Under the pieces are notes generated by a model that saw nothing but the letters and a program-made list of their open reading frames with translations, searched no databases and had not been told where the DNA came from. The position numbers and the translations under genes were made by a program. Below are positions 12,982-21,809 of a DNA stretch of 30,579 nucleotides, piece by piece (position 1 is the first letter of the stretch; each line of letters begins with the position of its first letter). Source of the stretch: a virus; IMG/VR virus record IMGVR_UViG_3300032046_000145, positions 1-30,579 of that record. One strand, 5' to 3'.

Positions 12982-13857
12982 TTATGAAAAATAAATTTCT
13001 GTTGACTGAGGAACGAAACGAATATCGGCGGCATCTGTATCCGTCCCTCTTATTAATTCTAATCTCAATAAATCACCTGGTTTTATAACTATACTATTTA
13101 TTTTTCCGCTAGCATCACTAAGAATCAATTCCGCTTCTCGATATTGATTGGCGATGCTATTAGATAATGCGGAATTTCCAGATGCTATATAATTTGTATT
13201 TTCGGTTATTGCATCTGTATTTTTGCGAATTAAATATGTTACAGCCTCCAACAATTGCGTTCCGCTTGAAGACGGCGAATATTGTACTATTAACATTTTT
13301 ATTTGCGTGCCAATAATATAACTCTTTGGAATTTTAAGCCAGCAAATAGCTTTTTGAGATTTGTCTTTTTCAAAGAACCAGATTTCTTGTGAATTTTCTT
13401 CTACAATTAATGGCGCATGACCAGCGGGGCCATGCCACAACAAACCTATTCCTGTTTTTTGCGATCTTCCCTGCGAAACCGCCAAAGCGATGTCTTGAAT
13501 TTCGCCGGTATTGTTGGTTACTGTAATATGCGTTGTTTCGGAGCCGGATTTTGCCGCGATTAAAAATGCCGATCTTTTTGGCGTGGTTTCTTCGGAAAGT
13601 CTAGTTAACGCCCCCGTTTCCGAATTTCTTAAATATAAAACTGTATAAAGATCGGAAAAAACTGTCTTAAAATTGTGTTCAAAATCTTGGCTTGCCTCAT
13701 TGGCTAAATCATCTTTGGAAAAAAATCTGCTATTCAGCCAATCACCTAAGGTTGTATAAATTGTTGCTACTTTTTCGTGCAAATCTTCCCCTCCAGAATA
13801 ATTTAAATCTGGATGCGCAAGCTTTGCTCTGCTAATTTCCGTGGTTGTGTCTGTCAT
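12982..13857 (-). CDS. Receptor-binding/tail-fibre-type protein, paralogue B (291 aa)
   Basis: The C-terminal half (residues about 146-291) aligns with the same part of the upstream gene. Shared motifs are an FFEKD/LFEKD strand, YLIRKNTDAI, a Q-YRE motif, the DASGKINS/DSNGKINS pair and an end of type DTADxRFVP. The N-terminal half differs and includes EKVATIYTTLGDWLNSRFFS and EEKTT-like polar strands. The conserved C-terminal module is likely a beta-rich tip. Two adjacent copies with different front ends suggest modular receptor-binding or tip-assembly proteins at the tail end. No enzymatic motif. Confidence 0.6.
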   Translation of the reverse strand: MTDTTTEISRAKLAHPDLNYSGGEDLHEKVATIYTTLGDWLNSRFFSKDDLANEASQDFEHNFKTVFSDLYTVLYLRNSETGALTRLSEETTPKRSAFLIAAKSGSETTHITVTNNTGEIQDIALAVSQGRSQKTGIGLLWHGPAGHAPLIVEENSQEIWFFEKDKSQKAICWLKIPKSYIIGTQIKMLIVQYSPSSSGTQLLEAVTYLIRKNTDAITENTNYIASGNSALSNSIANQYREAELILSDASGKINSIVIKPGDLLRLELIRGTDTDAADIRFVPQSTEIYFS

Positions 13858-13868
13858 AAATATTACTC

Positions 13869-14810
13869 CTATGCAAATTTGACTTCTGTTGCGTTTGGAA
13901 CAAAACGAGTGTCGGCTGTATCTGAAGAAGATTCGCCAGTTTCATTTCTGTCTATAACTACCTTTATAACGTCGCCGGCGGTAACGCTAACCGAATTGAT
14001 TTTTCCATTGCTATCAGTTAAATCTAAACTTATTTCTCGATATTGTTTTGCAAGTGTATTTGTAATTTCGGTATTTGTAGATACTCTTGAATTTGTAGTA
14101 GAATCTATCGCATCTGTATTTTTTCTAATAAGATATGAGGTTGATCTCATGTGAATATTATTTGCGGCTGAAGATGAATAAATGCCTACATACATTACAA
14201 TCTGAACGCCCGCGCTATAAGATTGCGGAACTTTAATATATGCAATAAGATTTTGATCCATGTCTTTTTCGAATAAAAAAACAGTTTCATTATGTTCCTC
14301 TGTCTTTGCCGGAGCGCTACCATCTGGCGCAGTCCAAACAATCGAACTCCCGCCCCCTCCCGAACCTACTTTACCCACTACGCCTGAAGAGTTTTTAAAA
14401 TAAAACCCGTCTGATTTTGCGTATAAATAATGATAACCAGCCGAAGGATTGCTAGGATCCGATAAGTTTTTGAACAAAGATTGTGTGTTAAACTTTTCCG
14501 TTACCCTTAACCATCTTCCGGTGCCGATATCCGGTACAATAACGAAATGATCGTCTCCAGATGCGGAACTTTCCGCATCGAAAGAATAAAGCGTGGTTGT
14601 GTTTTCAACAAATATAACATTTTTGTCAAATCTCGATGACGCGGTAATGACCTTAAGAGCCGTTATATTTGCAACAGCCGCTTGACCTTGTAAATAATGC
14701 TTGTCTACATATCCCTTTGTTACGATGTCGCTTTCTTGTGTGGGCGTTCCCACGGTTGGAAGCGTAGACGTTTCCGGCCCAACGACAAAACTGTATTCTC
14801 TGACTGTCAT
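13869..14810 (-). CDS. Receptor-binding/tail-fibre-type protein, paralogue A (313 aa)
   Basis: The N-terminal region carries fibre hallmarks: SDIVTKGYVDKHY, a motif common in phage fibres, then GTGRWLRV and YLYAKSDGFYFKNSSG. A glycine-rich hinge (GSGGGGS) at about residue 150 separates it from a C-terminal module (about 162-313) shared with the neighbouring gene. YLIRKNTDAI and KQYREISLDLTDSNGKINS are the clearest common motifs. It lies 10 bases after the tail hub gene stop. It is probably a structural fibre or tip protein that contacts the host; the receptor is unknown. Confidence 0.65.
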   Translation of the reverse strand: MTVREYSFVVGPETSTLPTVGTPTQESDIVTKGYVDKHYLQGQAAVANITALKVITASSRFDKNVIFVENTTTLYSFDAESSASGDDHFVIVPDIGTGRWLRVTEKFNTQSLFKNLSDPSNPSAGYHYLYAKSDGFYFKNSSGVVGKVGSGGGGSSIVWTAPDGSAPAKTEEHNETVFLFEKDMDQNLIAYIKVPQSYSAGVQIVMYVGIYSSSAANNIHMRSTSYLIRKNTDAIDSTTNSRVSTNTEITNTLAKQYREISLDLTDSNGKINSVSVTAGDVIKVVIDRNETGESSSDTADTRFVPNATEVKFA

Positions 14811-14820
14811 AATTAATCCC

Positions 14821-16908
14821 TCACCAGGATAACAAATTATCCTCTATGCCTTTTTGATCTATAAGCTCCAATTCAATATCATCTAAAGATTTGGCGGTTG
14901 ATATAATGGCAAATTCGCGTTCGCGAAGTATATTGCCGTCATATTCAAAACCCGGCATCCTCGATCTTGATATTTTAACATTATCCCCTAAAAGAATATC
15001 AAAAAATCTATTTTTAGTCGACAATTTACATATGCCCTGTCTTTCGGAAAGCGCATAATTCAATCTATCAACAAGCGTTTGGGCTTCGGACAATTTAAAA
15101 TGTAGTGATTTAAATGTCTTTTGCCTGTCTATTTTATGAAGATATTTGGTTACAGCCGATGTTTTTGTTACTCGGCTATAATCTCGTGAGGCCTGATGTT
15201 TTTCGCTGTATTCACGACCGGCATATTCAAGAATCGCGTCTGATATAATATCGTTATAATCAAATTCATATTTAAAACTGTTAAGTAAGATTTCGTCGTC
15301 TTCTATAGATTTATCAACCGAGCCCAATGGGGCCGTTTGTTTTATAGTCCATTTCAAATCATTATTTGGGAATATTTTTAAAAGCAATGTTTTTAAAATA
15401 TTATTTACGACATCCTTCATGATGGGAAAATCATTTCTTGAAAATTCCGGAACCGCAAAACCTATTTCATCAGCAATTGAAGATTGCAAACTAGAAAATG
15501 TTGTCAAGTCGATGTCGTCTTCAGCAATGCTTGTATATGTTTTTAACATATCAAAAAGAACAACAATCGCTTGGGTTAAATTTCCCGTTTCGCCGCTGTC
15601 CAATCCAAAAGGAGCCGCGCCTAAAGTGACAGTGTTTTTATGGCCGTATATGCGACAATATATTGCGTCCGATGCAGAAAGAGCGGAGGGCATGCCTAAA
15701 TTTGTTTCTAAACTTGTAGAAAGATCAAAGCCGACTACTTTGTTTGTTGCGTCTGTGTATTCTGTGTAATCTCTTCCAAAAAGAGGTCTATAAACTACGT
15801 CTTCCTTATAAATAGTAATATTTCCAATAAAACTTCTTTTTGCAATATTTCCAACGGCGCAAGCCACAGATAGCGCGGGGTGTTCAATATAATTATTGCC
15901 TGTTTTGTTTACATTTGTAATTATTTTATATTCGTCGCTTGCCTTATCAAACCAAACACTGTCCCCAACCCTGAAACCATTTGCACTATTGAGATATGTT
16001 CTTGTGGTTGTAGACGATGGTGACGCCGGAACACTAGATTGAACACTACCCAAATTAGTTTCATCAGCAATGCAAATATATCTTCGGTTGTCATTTACGG
16101 TAGGAGTGTCAACGTCAGCAACATAATCAATATTTACCGGAGGAAAACCTTCAACAATTCCATATACATTCCTTATCGGTCTTCCCTCATATGCCGGATC
16201 TAAGTCTGAAAATTCAGAATACGCATAAAAACTATTTCCGGTTACATTTCTATATTCTTTATCAAATATGCCAAGTCTGTCGTATAGAGAAAGCATTATT
16301 TGTTTGTCATCATAACTAATTTTTGTGCATAACCCGCTGAAAACCTTTTTTGTGTTGGCGATGGTAAGCTTGTCGAGGTAATGATATATAACAACATCAC
16401 ATAAATAAAAACTCGAATCATATAAATGTTTTTCTAAAACGTGAACAGCATTTGAAAGCGTGATATTTGAAGACTGAACGGGTAAATACCCGAAAAGACT
16501 CTCTGATGCAGAGGCGTTTATTTTTGGAGATGATATTATTATTGGTTCATAATATACTATTCTGCCTGTAGAATCGAGCGGATTTCTGTACCAATGCGCG
16601 TCAAACGTACCGGTGTATATTTCATATGTCAGGACTATATTTTTTGTGGCCGGATTATAACCGTCATCAAAATATAATTTTTCTTCTAAAGAATCATAAT
16701 ACCAAATTCCATCAGAAAGCGCCGAACTTGTGGCTTTTGTTTTTTCTGTTGCGTTCGCTTCTAATTTGGTTATTTCCCCATAATCGAATAATTGATAATA
16801 TTTTGTTCCGGATATCAAAGACCATGATCCCGCTAATCGACGTGGTTTTATCACTGCCAAATATTGACTGGTTATTCCCTCAACTAATAAATTGGCCGCG
16901 TAGGTCAA
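14821..16908 (-). CDS. Tail hub / tail tip structural protein (695 aa)
   Basis: This is the large protein that follows the tape measure and distal tail genes in the standard siphovirus order. It is beta-rich, with a central region FSGLCTKISYDDKQIMLSLYDRLGIFDKE resembling the DR-containing repeats of hub proteins, and a C-terminal part with VKISRSRMPGFEY and SLDDIELELIDQ. The start is TTG at 16908, overlapping the upstream TGA, with GGGGGTG just before it; no ATG lies nearby. It probably caps the tail tube and holds the fibres. Exact family unassigned. Confidence 0.65.
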   Translation of the reverse strand: MTYAANLLVEGITSQYLAVIKPRRLAGSWSLISGTKYYQLFDYGEITKLEANATEKTKATSSALSDGIWYYDSLEEKLYFDDGYNPATKNIVLTYEIYTGTFDAHWYRNPLDSTGRIVYYEPIIISSPKINASASESLFGYLPVQSSNITLSNAVHVLEKHLYDSSFYLCDVVIYHYLDKLTIANTKKVFSGLCTKISYDDKQIMLSLYDRLGIFDKEYRNVTGNSFYAYSEFSDLDPAYEGRPIRNVYGIVEGFPPVNIDYVADVDTPTVNDNRRYICIADETNLGSVQSSVPASPSSTTTRTYLNSANGFRVGDSVWFDKASDEYKIITNVNKTGNNYIEHPALSVACAVGNIAKRSFIGNITIYKEDVVYRPLFGRDYTEYTDATNKVVGFDLSTSLETNLGMPSALSASDAIYCRIYGHKNTVTLGAAPFGLDSGETGNLTQAIVVLFDMLKTYTSIAEDDIDLTTFSSLQSSIADEIGFAVPEFSRNDFPIMKDVVNNILKTLLLKIFPNNDLKWTIKQTAPLGSVDKSIEDDEILLNSFKYEFDYNDIISDAILEYAGREYSEKHQASRDYSRVTKTSAVTKYLHKIDRQKTFKSLHFKLSEAQTLVDRLNYALSERQGICKLSTKNRFFDILLGDNVKISRSRMPGFEYDGNILREREFAIISTAKSLDDIELELIDQKGIEDNLLSW

Positions 16909-17387
16909 AATTCACCCCCGATTGCATAAACTTGATATGGCGCAACTAATAAATTTTCATAAGTGGGGGTGTAACCTTCTCTGTAAATCGGATCTGGCCA
17001 TGCTTTAACCCAACCAAGGTGAGAGCCCAAACCATAAACATAATCGGTGCCATTTATGACAATATTATATGTGTCATCTCCATTTATAGGAACATAATTA
17101 AATTCAAAATATATTTCTTTTATGCCATTTTCTAATGTTATTATTTGAGATTTCGACAAACTCTTGGAAGATGTATATAAAAGCTTTTTGGGCGCGTTCA
17201 TTGTGTTTATAATTTCATTACTGTATATTTTGGCGTTTAAATTCGTAAATATAGGGTCGTTATATACAACTATCCAAGTTCGTAAGGCTCTAAGAATTAG
17301 ATTTTTATTAAATTTTATAGATTGGAACTTATTTGCATTGCTAAGTTCTCCCGTTTTCCAAACCTCTGCCCAAACTTTCCATCCCAT
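16905..17387 (-). CDS. Minor tail protein (160 aa)
   Basis: The ATG at 17387 (MGWKVWAEVWKTG) is chosen because GAGG lies about 10 bases upstream and the longer frame would start at a TTG inside the previous gene. It is Trp/Tyr-rich and beta-patterned (ILRALRTWIVVYNDPIF, then YNIVINGTDYVYGLG), which fits a small distal tail or hub-associated protein. It ends overlapping the TTG start of the hub gene. No family recognised. Confidence 0.6.
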   Translation of the reverse strand: MGWKVWAEVWKTGELSNANKFQSIKFNKNLILRALRTWIVVYNDPIFTNLNAKIYSNEIINTMNAPKKLLYTSSKSLSKSQIITLENGIKEIYFEFNYVPINGDDTYNIVINGTDYVYGLGSHLGWVKAWPDPIYREGYTPTYENLLVAPYQVYAIGGEF

Positions 17388-17389
17388 TT

Positions 17390-18526
17390 TTATAGTTCCT
17401 CTCTCAGATTCATTGTACACTCATAAACATTTGGCGCTTTGAGATTGTAAGTTGGCTCATTAGAAAATTTGCAGTATCTAATATAATAATTAAAATTAGA
17501 ACTAAAAACCGCGTCTTTATCGAAAATAACAAAGAATGGTATCGACATCCCGAAACTGTCAAAGAATTGATCTATATCTTCTTTCTCAATTGTTGTTAGT
17601 CCAAACCAATCAATAGAAAACTCTTCGCTCTTTTCTCTTATATCTGAAAATGTTTGGCCGCCTTCAGAAAATATAGTTTGCGACTTGTCAACATATGAAG
17701 CTTTAAACGGAAATTGAGCGGCTCCGCGTGTTGGATTAAGATAGTCTCCTAAAAATAACGAACCTATTTCGACAAATCCCTGAGGATTATTAATGTCTTC
17801 AATCGACAATCGCCAATATCTAAGCGGTTCGCTGTGCAAACCGTCATCCGAAAAAACAGCAATTGCAGAATCGTTATAAGTTAAAGTTTCCTCATAACTC
17901 GGATTTGTCCAAATATCAGTTTCGTTTCCCTGAATTTTAAGTGTGGCACTGGGAGTTATTGCTATTGGTTTATTTCTGGCTCCAATAAGAATAAAAGCAG
18001 TCGGATTTGTCGAAATGCCCATATCCCATTTTATCCATTCACTTGTACCAATATTTAGCGCGTCCGCAATATAAAGTAAAGCTCCGATATCATTTTCAGT
18101 TGTTAAAAACCCAAGTGTAGAAGCCAATGCTCCGCACGATGTCCATATTATTTGAAAAATTCCGCCCCCACCAACTCCATTTGATGATATTTTAATTTTA
18201 TTTGTTGTTGTGTCTCTTGAAATTGTATATGTAGAAGCCCCCACCGCTTCCATTTGTGTTTTTAGTTCCGCAAAAAATGTAGTATCAGAATTATATTCAT
18301 CAACGGTAAGCGTGACTGTTAAATCTACTCCAATTGTTTCTCTGAAAATAATTGTTTTGTTACTGTCGGTAATGTCCCAAAATCCGTTTGATCTCCATAC
18401 CTTTGATCTTCGTTGAGCGTTATAGATATTAGAAACCGGAAAAGCGGTTTGTTCACTTGATACAAATGAATTTGACACTATATCAGGTGATAAAAAATTA
18501 TCTCTACATAAAAGAACACTACCCAT
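17390..18526 (-). CDS. Distal tail protein-like, with inserted beta domain (378 aa)
   Basis: It is the gene immediately after the tape measure, the usual place of the distal tail (Dit-like) protein. Residues about 150-270 (WIKWDMGISTNPTAFILIG, then LRYWRLSIEDINNPQGFVEI) show a galactose-binding-like sandwich. The C-terminal part (FSIDWFGLTTIEKEDIDQFF, ending YECTMNLREEL) matches the end of phage tail proteins of this position. Residues about 55-145 hold an inserted domain (TTNKIKISSNG, LGFLTTEND) also present in the major tail protein of this phage. ATG 18526 lies 3 bases after the tape-measure stop. Confidence 0.65.
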   Translation of the reverse strand: MGSVLLCRDNFLSPDIVSNSFVSSEQTAFPVSNIYNAQRRSKVWRSNGFWDITDSNKTIIFRETIGVDLTVTLTVDEYNSDTTFFAELKTQMEAVGASTYTISRDTTTNKIKISSNGVGGGGIFQIIWTSCGALASTLGFLTTENDIGALLYIADALNIGTSEWIKWDMGISTNPTAFILIGARNKPIAITPSATLKIQGNETDIWTNPSYEETLTYNDSAIAVFSDDGLHSEPLRYWRLSIEDINNPQGFVEIGSLFLGDYLNPTRGAAQFPFKASYVDKSQTIFSEGGQTFSDIREKSEEFSIDWFGLTTIEKEDIDQFFDSFGMSIPFFVIFDKDAVFSSNFNYYIRYCKFSNEPTYNLKAPNVYECTMNLREEL

Positions 18527-18529
18527 TTG

Positions 18530-21241
18530 TTAAGCCGTCCTAAATCCCTGTCTGTTGAGATTAAACAAAACTTCGGCGAGTTGTTTTTCGCCTACAGTTA
18601 AATTTATAACTATATTTTGATCTTTTTGAGTTTGTCTTGTTGCAGATGCTTTCATTGTTTCGGAAAGGGCGTTTATTAAAGAAAATAAATTATCTGTTGT
18701 CGATGTCGGAACAACCAATTCTCCAGATGTCAATGAAGCCGGAAATGTATCGTTTGGATATCCCTTTGGAATTATGCCGCCCGCCTGGAAGAAACTTCCT
18801 TTAATTCCCGTTATGGGCCCCTTGCCTCCGCCTCCGCCTCCACCTCCAACATTCTTTAAATCTTTAAGCCATTCGGGTGTTTCTATTTTTAATTTATCAA
18901 ACCATTCTGGAGTTTTTATTTTTAATCTATTAAACCAATCTGGCTTTTTTATTTTTAATCGTCCGGTTAATTCATCAATTGATTTCATAAAAGCACGCCA
19001 TAATGTCGTGCCAAGCGTGTCAAATCCCTCATATAATCCCCTCATCACTCCACTCACCAAAGCCACGGCTATTTTAGGCACGGCTTTAACAAGCTCAATG
19101 GCTATTGTTTCAGCGCCGCCTTGTATAACAAATTCATCAATCAATGCCGCTATAATTTCAGGTATTGCCTGACAAATACCCTCTGCCAAAGCCATAATTA
19201 TCGGAGCTAAATTTTTTGCAATTATTATAATTCCGTCTATTATCCCGCGAATTATCAGCTGAATCCAGGTGGGAAGTTCTTGGAAAATTGAAATTATTAA
19301 AGCCGGAAGTTCTTGCATTATAGCCTTTAGACCCTCCAACAATCCGCGAATGAGTTCTTTCAGAATGGGGCTTAAATTTTTCACAAGATTAATTAGCATT
19401 TGCATAATAACTTTAGTTAATGGCCCAACTGAATCGGCCAACACTTTCGCCAAGCCTTTGAGACCGTTTAGAAGCGCCTCCGCCAATCTTGGCGCGTATT
19501 TTACAAACATATCCACGATTCTTGGAATTGCTTTAATTATTAAAGCGATAACCTCTGGCAATTTTTTTATTATTTCTTCAAAAATTTCTGGCGCTTTTTC
19601 CAAAAGAGTAGAAATGGCGGTTGGCAAAGACTCCAAGAGACCGTCTAAAATTGTATCAAAATTTTCTATGGCACTTAAGAATTGTTCGGGAAGAGTGCCT
19701 ATGTCTTTTATAGCATTGGCCAAAACCGTAAATGGTTGTCCGGCTAATATATCTCCAAAAAATTGCAAGCCAGTTTTCAATCCCTGCCAGGCTGAAGATA
19801 GCGCATTATAAATAAATACACTACCGCTTTTGAATCCTTCCCATAAATTTCTAACTGTTAAATTAGAAACATTTGTCCAACCTTCTTTCAATAATTCAAT
19901 GCCGCCTTTAAATCCTGTTTGAATCGATGTTGTTATATTGCCAAAAGATGGTATTTTTATATCTGCAAATATTTTTCCAAAATCTTTTATTTTTAAATCC
20001 GCAAAAGATTTATTAACTTCATTTTTAAATTTAGAAACATTTTTTGCAGCTTTAGAAACTACTTTTTCGAAATCTTCTATTTTCTTTTCTGAATACAAAG
20101 CAAACTCTTCAAGCTTTATCGCAAATTCACCCATCGAACTTGTTGCGTCATCAGCCCAAACATCATAGCTTTCCCCTAAATCTTGCGTGTCGATTTCTGT
20201 TTGTTGGACTATTTCTTGTTGAGTTTCTAATAAATCAGATTTTGCACCATAATAAAATTGTATAAAACCGTTTACGATCTTGCTCATTTCTTTTTTAAAT
20301 GATGAAAGCGGAGTTGTTAGTTTGTCAATTCCTTGCTCTACAGCAACTAATGTTTTCGCAATATAATCAACGGTTGTGTCTAAAACCGTTATTAAGAAAC
20401 TAAACGATCTCGCCAATATTGGAATTGTTTTGATTAATCCAAAAATACCATCAGAAATAAGTTCGTTCATAGATTGATTATTTTTTCTTAAATAATCATT
20501 AAGATCACCCAAAACACTGCTTAATAGTTTTATCCCCTCGATGACAATTGGATTTTTTATTATCAAATTGCCGATTTCTTCAAGCGTATCACTATACATA
20601 TTAGACAATTGAGCCACAGCGCCGGAATAAGTATTAACTTGAGCGGCAGCCGCTCCGCTAAATTGAGTTTCTATTTTTGATAAAACATTTGAAAATGTTT
20701 CGGCGCTATTTGCGCCTTTCTTAATAACCAATCCGTAACGACTAAAGGTCCCAATCTGTCCTTGAGATGCTTTACCAACTAATTCTGTAGCCGTAGTAAG
20801 ATCTATACTAAGAGCCGCGGCTAAATCCATTGCCGCTTTTGTTGCGCGTTGCAATCCCTCTTGATCTAGTTGTCCTAGGTTTTGTAAGAGCGCTGCATTT
20901 TTTATAATCAAATCATCACTATATTTCGTGACCCTTTGCAAACCGGAAGCAAAATCTGCAAACGCTTTTATATCAATTGCTTTTCCAGAAAGCCTAACCG
21001 CTGTTGAAAATTCATTCATTGCGTCTTCGGCTTCGGAAGCGGCTTGTATACTTTCTGCAAAAAAGTTTATGACTTTTCTTGTCGCAAGATAACCAACGGC
21101 TGCAACTGCTATGGTTTTTAATACCGAAAAGGTATTTTGTATGCCTTCAATATGCTTTGTTGCTTTATTTGAGAAATTTTCTATAGCTCCAGTGGCTTTT
21201 TTGGTTTCGACGAAAATTTCCAATGTCACTGAATTAGGCAT
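18530..21241 (-). CDS. Tail tape measure protein (903 aa)
   Basis: Long helical protein following the frameshifted chaperone pair, which fixes tail length and is ejected with the DNA. Residues 1-230 carry the typical N-terminal domain (QSIQAASEAEDAMNEFSTAV-like helices, then KASQGQIGTFSRYGLVIKKG). Coiled stretches follow (about 385-440). A long run of hydrophobic amphipathic helices (about 545-720) may form the membrane channel. Near the C-terminus, residues about 760-796 contain three copies of an 11-residue unit LKIKxPxWFxx, followed by eight glycines. At about 120-140 nm its length predicts a flexible siphovirus tail. It overlaps the preceding gene by 8 bases. Confidence 0.9.
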   Translation of the reverse strand: MPNSVTLEIFVETKKATGAIENFSNKATKHIEGIQNTFSVLKTIAVAAVGYLATRKVINFFAESIQAASEAEDAMNEFSTAVRLSGKAIDIKAFADFASGLQRVTKYSDDLIIKNAALLQNLGQLDQEGLQRATKAAMDLAAALSIDLTTATELVGKASQGQIGTFSRYGLVIKKGANSAETFSNVLSKIETQFSGAAAAQVNTYSGAVAQLSNMYSDTLEEIGNLIIKNPIVIEGIKLLSSVLGDLNDYLRKNNQSMNELISDGIFGLIKTIPILARSFSFLITVLDTTVDYIAKTLVAVEQGIDKLTTPLSSFKKEMSKIVNGFIQFYYGAKSDLLETQQEIVQQTEIDTQDLGESYDVWADDATSSMGEFAIKLEEFALYSEKKIEDFEKVVSKAAKNVSKFKNEVNKSFADLKIKDFGKIFADIKIPSFGNITTSIQTGFKGGIELLKEGWTNVSNLTVRNLWEGFKSGSVFIYNALSSAWQGLKTGLQFFGDILAGQPFTVLANAIKDIGTLPEQFLSAIENFDTILDGLLESLPTAISTLLEKAPEIFEEIIKKLPEVIALIIKAIPRIVDMFVKYAPRLAEALLNGLKGLAKVLADSVGPLTKVIMQMLINLVKNLSPILKELIRGLLEGLKAIMQELPALIISIFQELPTWIQLIIRGIIDGIIIIAKNLAPIIMALAEGICQAIPEIIAALIDEFVIQGGAETIAIELVKAVPKIAVALVSGVMRGLYEGFDTLGTTLWRAFMKSIDELTGRLKIKKPDWFNRLKIKTPEWFDKLKIETPEWLKDLKNVGGGGGGGGKGPITGIKGSFFQAGGIIPKGYPNDTFPASLTSGELVVPTSTTDNLFSLINALSETMKASATRQTQKDQNIVINLTVGEKQLAEVLFNLNRQGFRTA

Positions 21242-21464
21242 GTTGTTTCCGTTTAGATCCTTCTTTATTCAGTTTGTCTATTTCGTTACTTATTATCAAA
21301 AAACATTCGGCTGAAAAAGAGTCAAGAGTAGATAAATCATCATAAAAACCAATTTGCGCTAACCGTTGTCTGGAAAAATATTCACTAACCATTCCCAACG
21401 CTTCATTTTCAAGTTTCAAACCTTTATAACTGGCCCTTACTTGTGCTTTAAGGGCCGTTACAAG
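21234..21464 (-). CDS. Frameshift extension of the tail assembly chaperone (GT-like), about 76 residues
   Basis: This frame has no ATG; it is open from base 21464 and its only near-start is TTG at 21419. A -1 shift at CCC (21464-21466) of the upstream gene continues LVTALKAQVRASYKG, then KLENEALGMVSEYFS and a cysteine-containing helix (SAECFLIISNEIDKLNKE). This gives a fusion of about 185 residues. It is placed directly before the tape measure, as the T domain of lambda-type G/GT proteins. The helical, charged content fits a chaperone that binds the tape measure. The -1 reading relation and the hairpin are seen; efficient shifting is inferred. Confidence 0.65.
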   Translation of the reverse strand, partial: LVTALKAQVRASYKGLKLENEALGMVSEYFSRQRLAQIGFYDDLSTLDSFSAECFLIISNEIDKLNKEGSKRKQHA

Positions 21465-21467
21465 GGG
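21432..21467 (-). promoter_or_regulatory. Programmed -1 frameshift signal with stem-loop
   Basis: On the minus strand CCCC (21464-21467), TTG and the TAA stop are followed after one base by a perfect 8-bp stem, GGCCCTTA (21449-21456) with TAAGGGCC (21432-21439) and a 9-base loop. The stem starts 4 bases after TTG. The slippery site is not a canonical heptamer; the P-site CCC can re-pair after a one-base slip, the A-site less well. Confidence 0.6.
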
Positions 21468-21790
21468 TTATTTAAGCTAATTCCATTAAGAATTGTTTTC
21501 CCAATATCGTTTATTATTGCAGTGCCTTCTTTATAATAAGATAATTCATCAAGATTATTTATGCTTTCCTTTAATTCCTTATGACTTAACTTGACTTCAA
21601 GTGTGTATTTCTCTACCAAGCTTATTATTTGTAACGCTTTATCTATATCGCCCGATTTGGCGTCATCGATATTAAATGTTCTTACAATGGAAAGCCTTTC
21701 TTTATATGTCGGAATTTCGATTTTTACGTGTCCCTCAAATGAAGAAGGTTCCCCCTCTTCACCCATTGGTTTATATTCAAAGGTTTTCAT
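21458..21790 (-). CDS. Tail assembly chaperone (G-like), 110 aa
   Basis: ATG at 21790 has AAGG 7 bases upstream. It lies between the major tail protein and the tape measure, where siphoviruses encode the chaperone. The N-terminal segment is short and beta-like (VKIEIPTYKERLSIVRTF), the rest helical (KALQIISLVEKYTLEVKLSH). Its stop TAA comes right after CCC-TTG and just before a stable hairpin. The other reading frame downstream yields the extended product, matching the two-protein arrangement in lambda (G and GT). The chaperone identity is from position and frameshift; sequence similarity is weak. Confidence 0.7.
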   Translation of the reverse strand: MKTFEYKPMGEEGEPSSFEGHVKIEIPTYKERLSIVRTFNIDDAKSGDIDKALQIISLVEKYTLEVKLSHKELKESINNLDELSYYKEGTAIINDIGKTILNGISLNNPL

Positions 21791-21809
21791 GTTCTATCCT
21801 TATTTTCGA

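Noticed and set aside
19269-19811. 180-aa plus-strand frame inside the tape measure region
   Set aside because: Antisense to a continuous tape-measure frame, with no ribosome site or domain.
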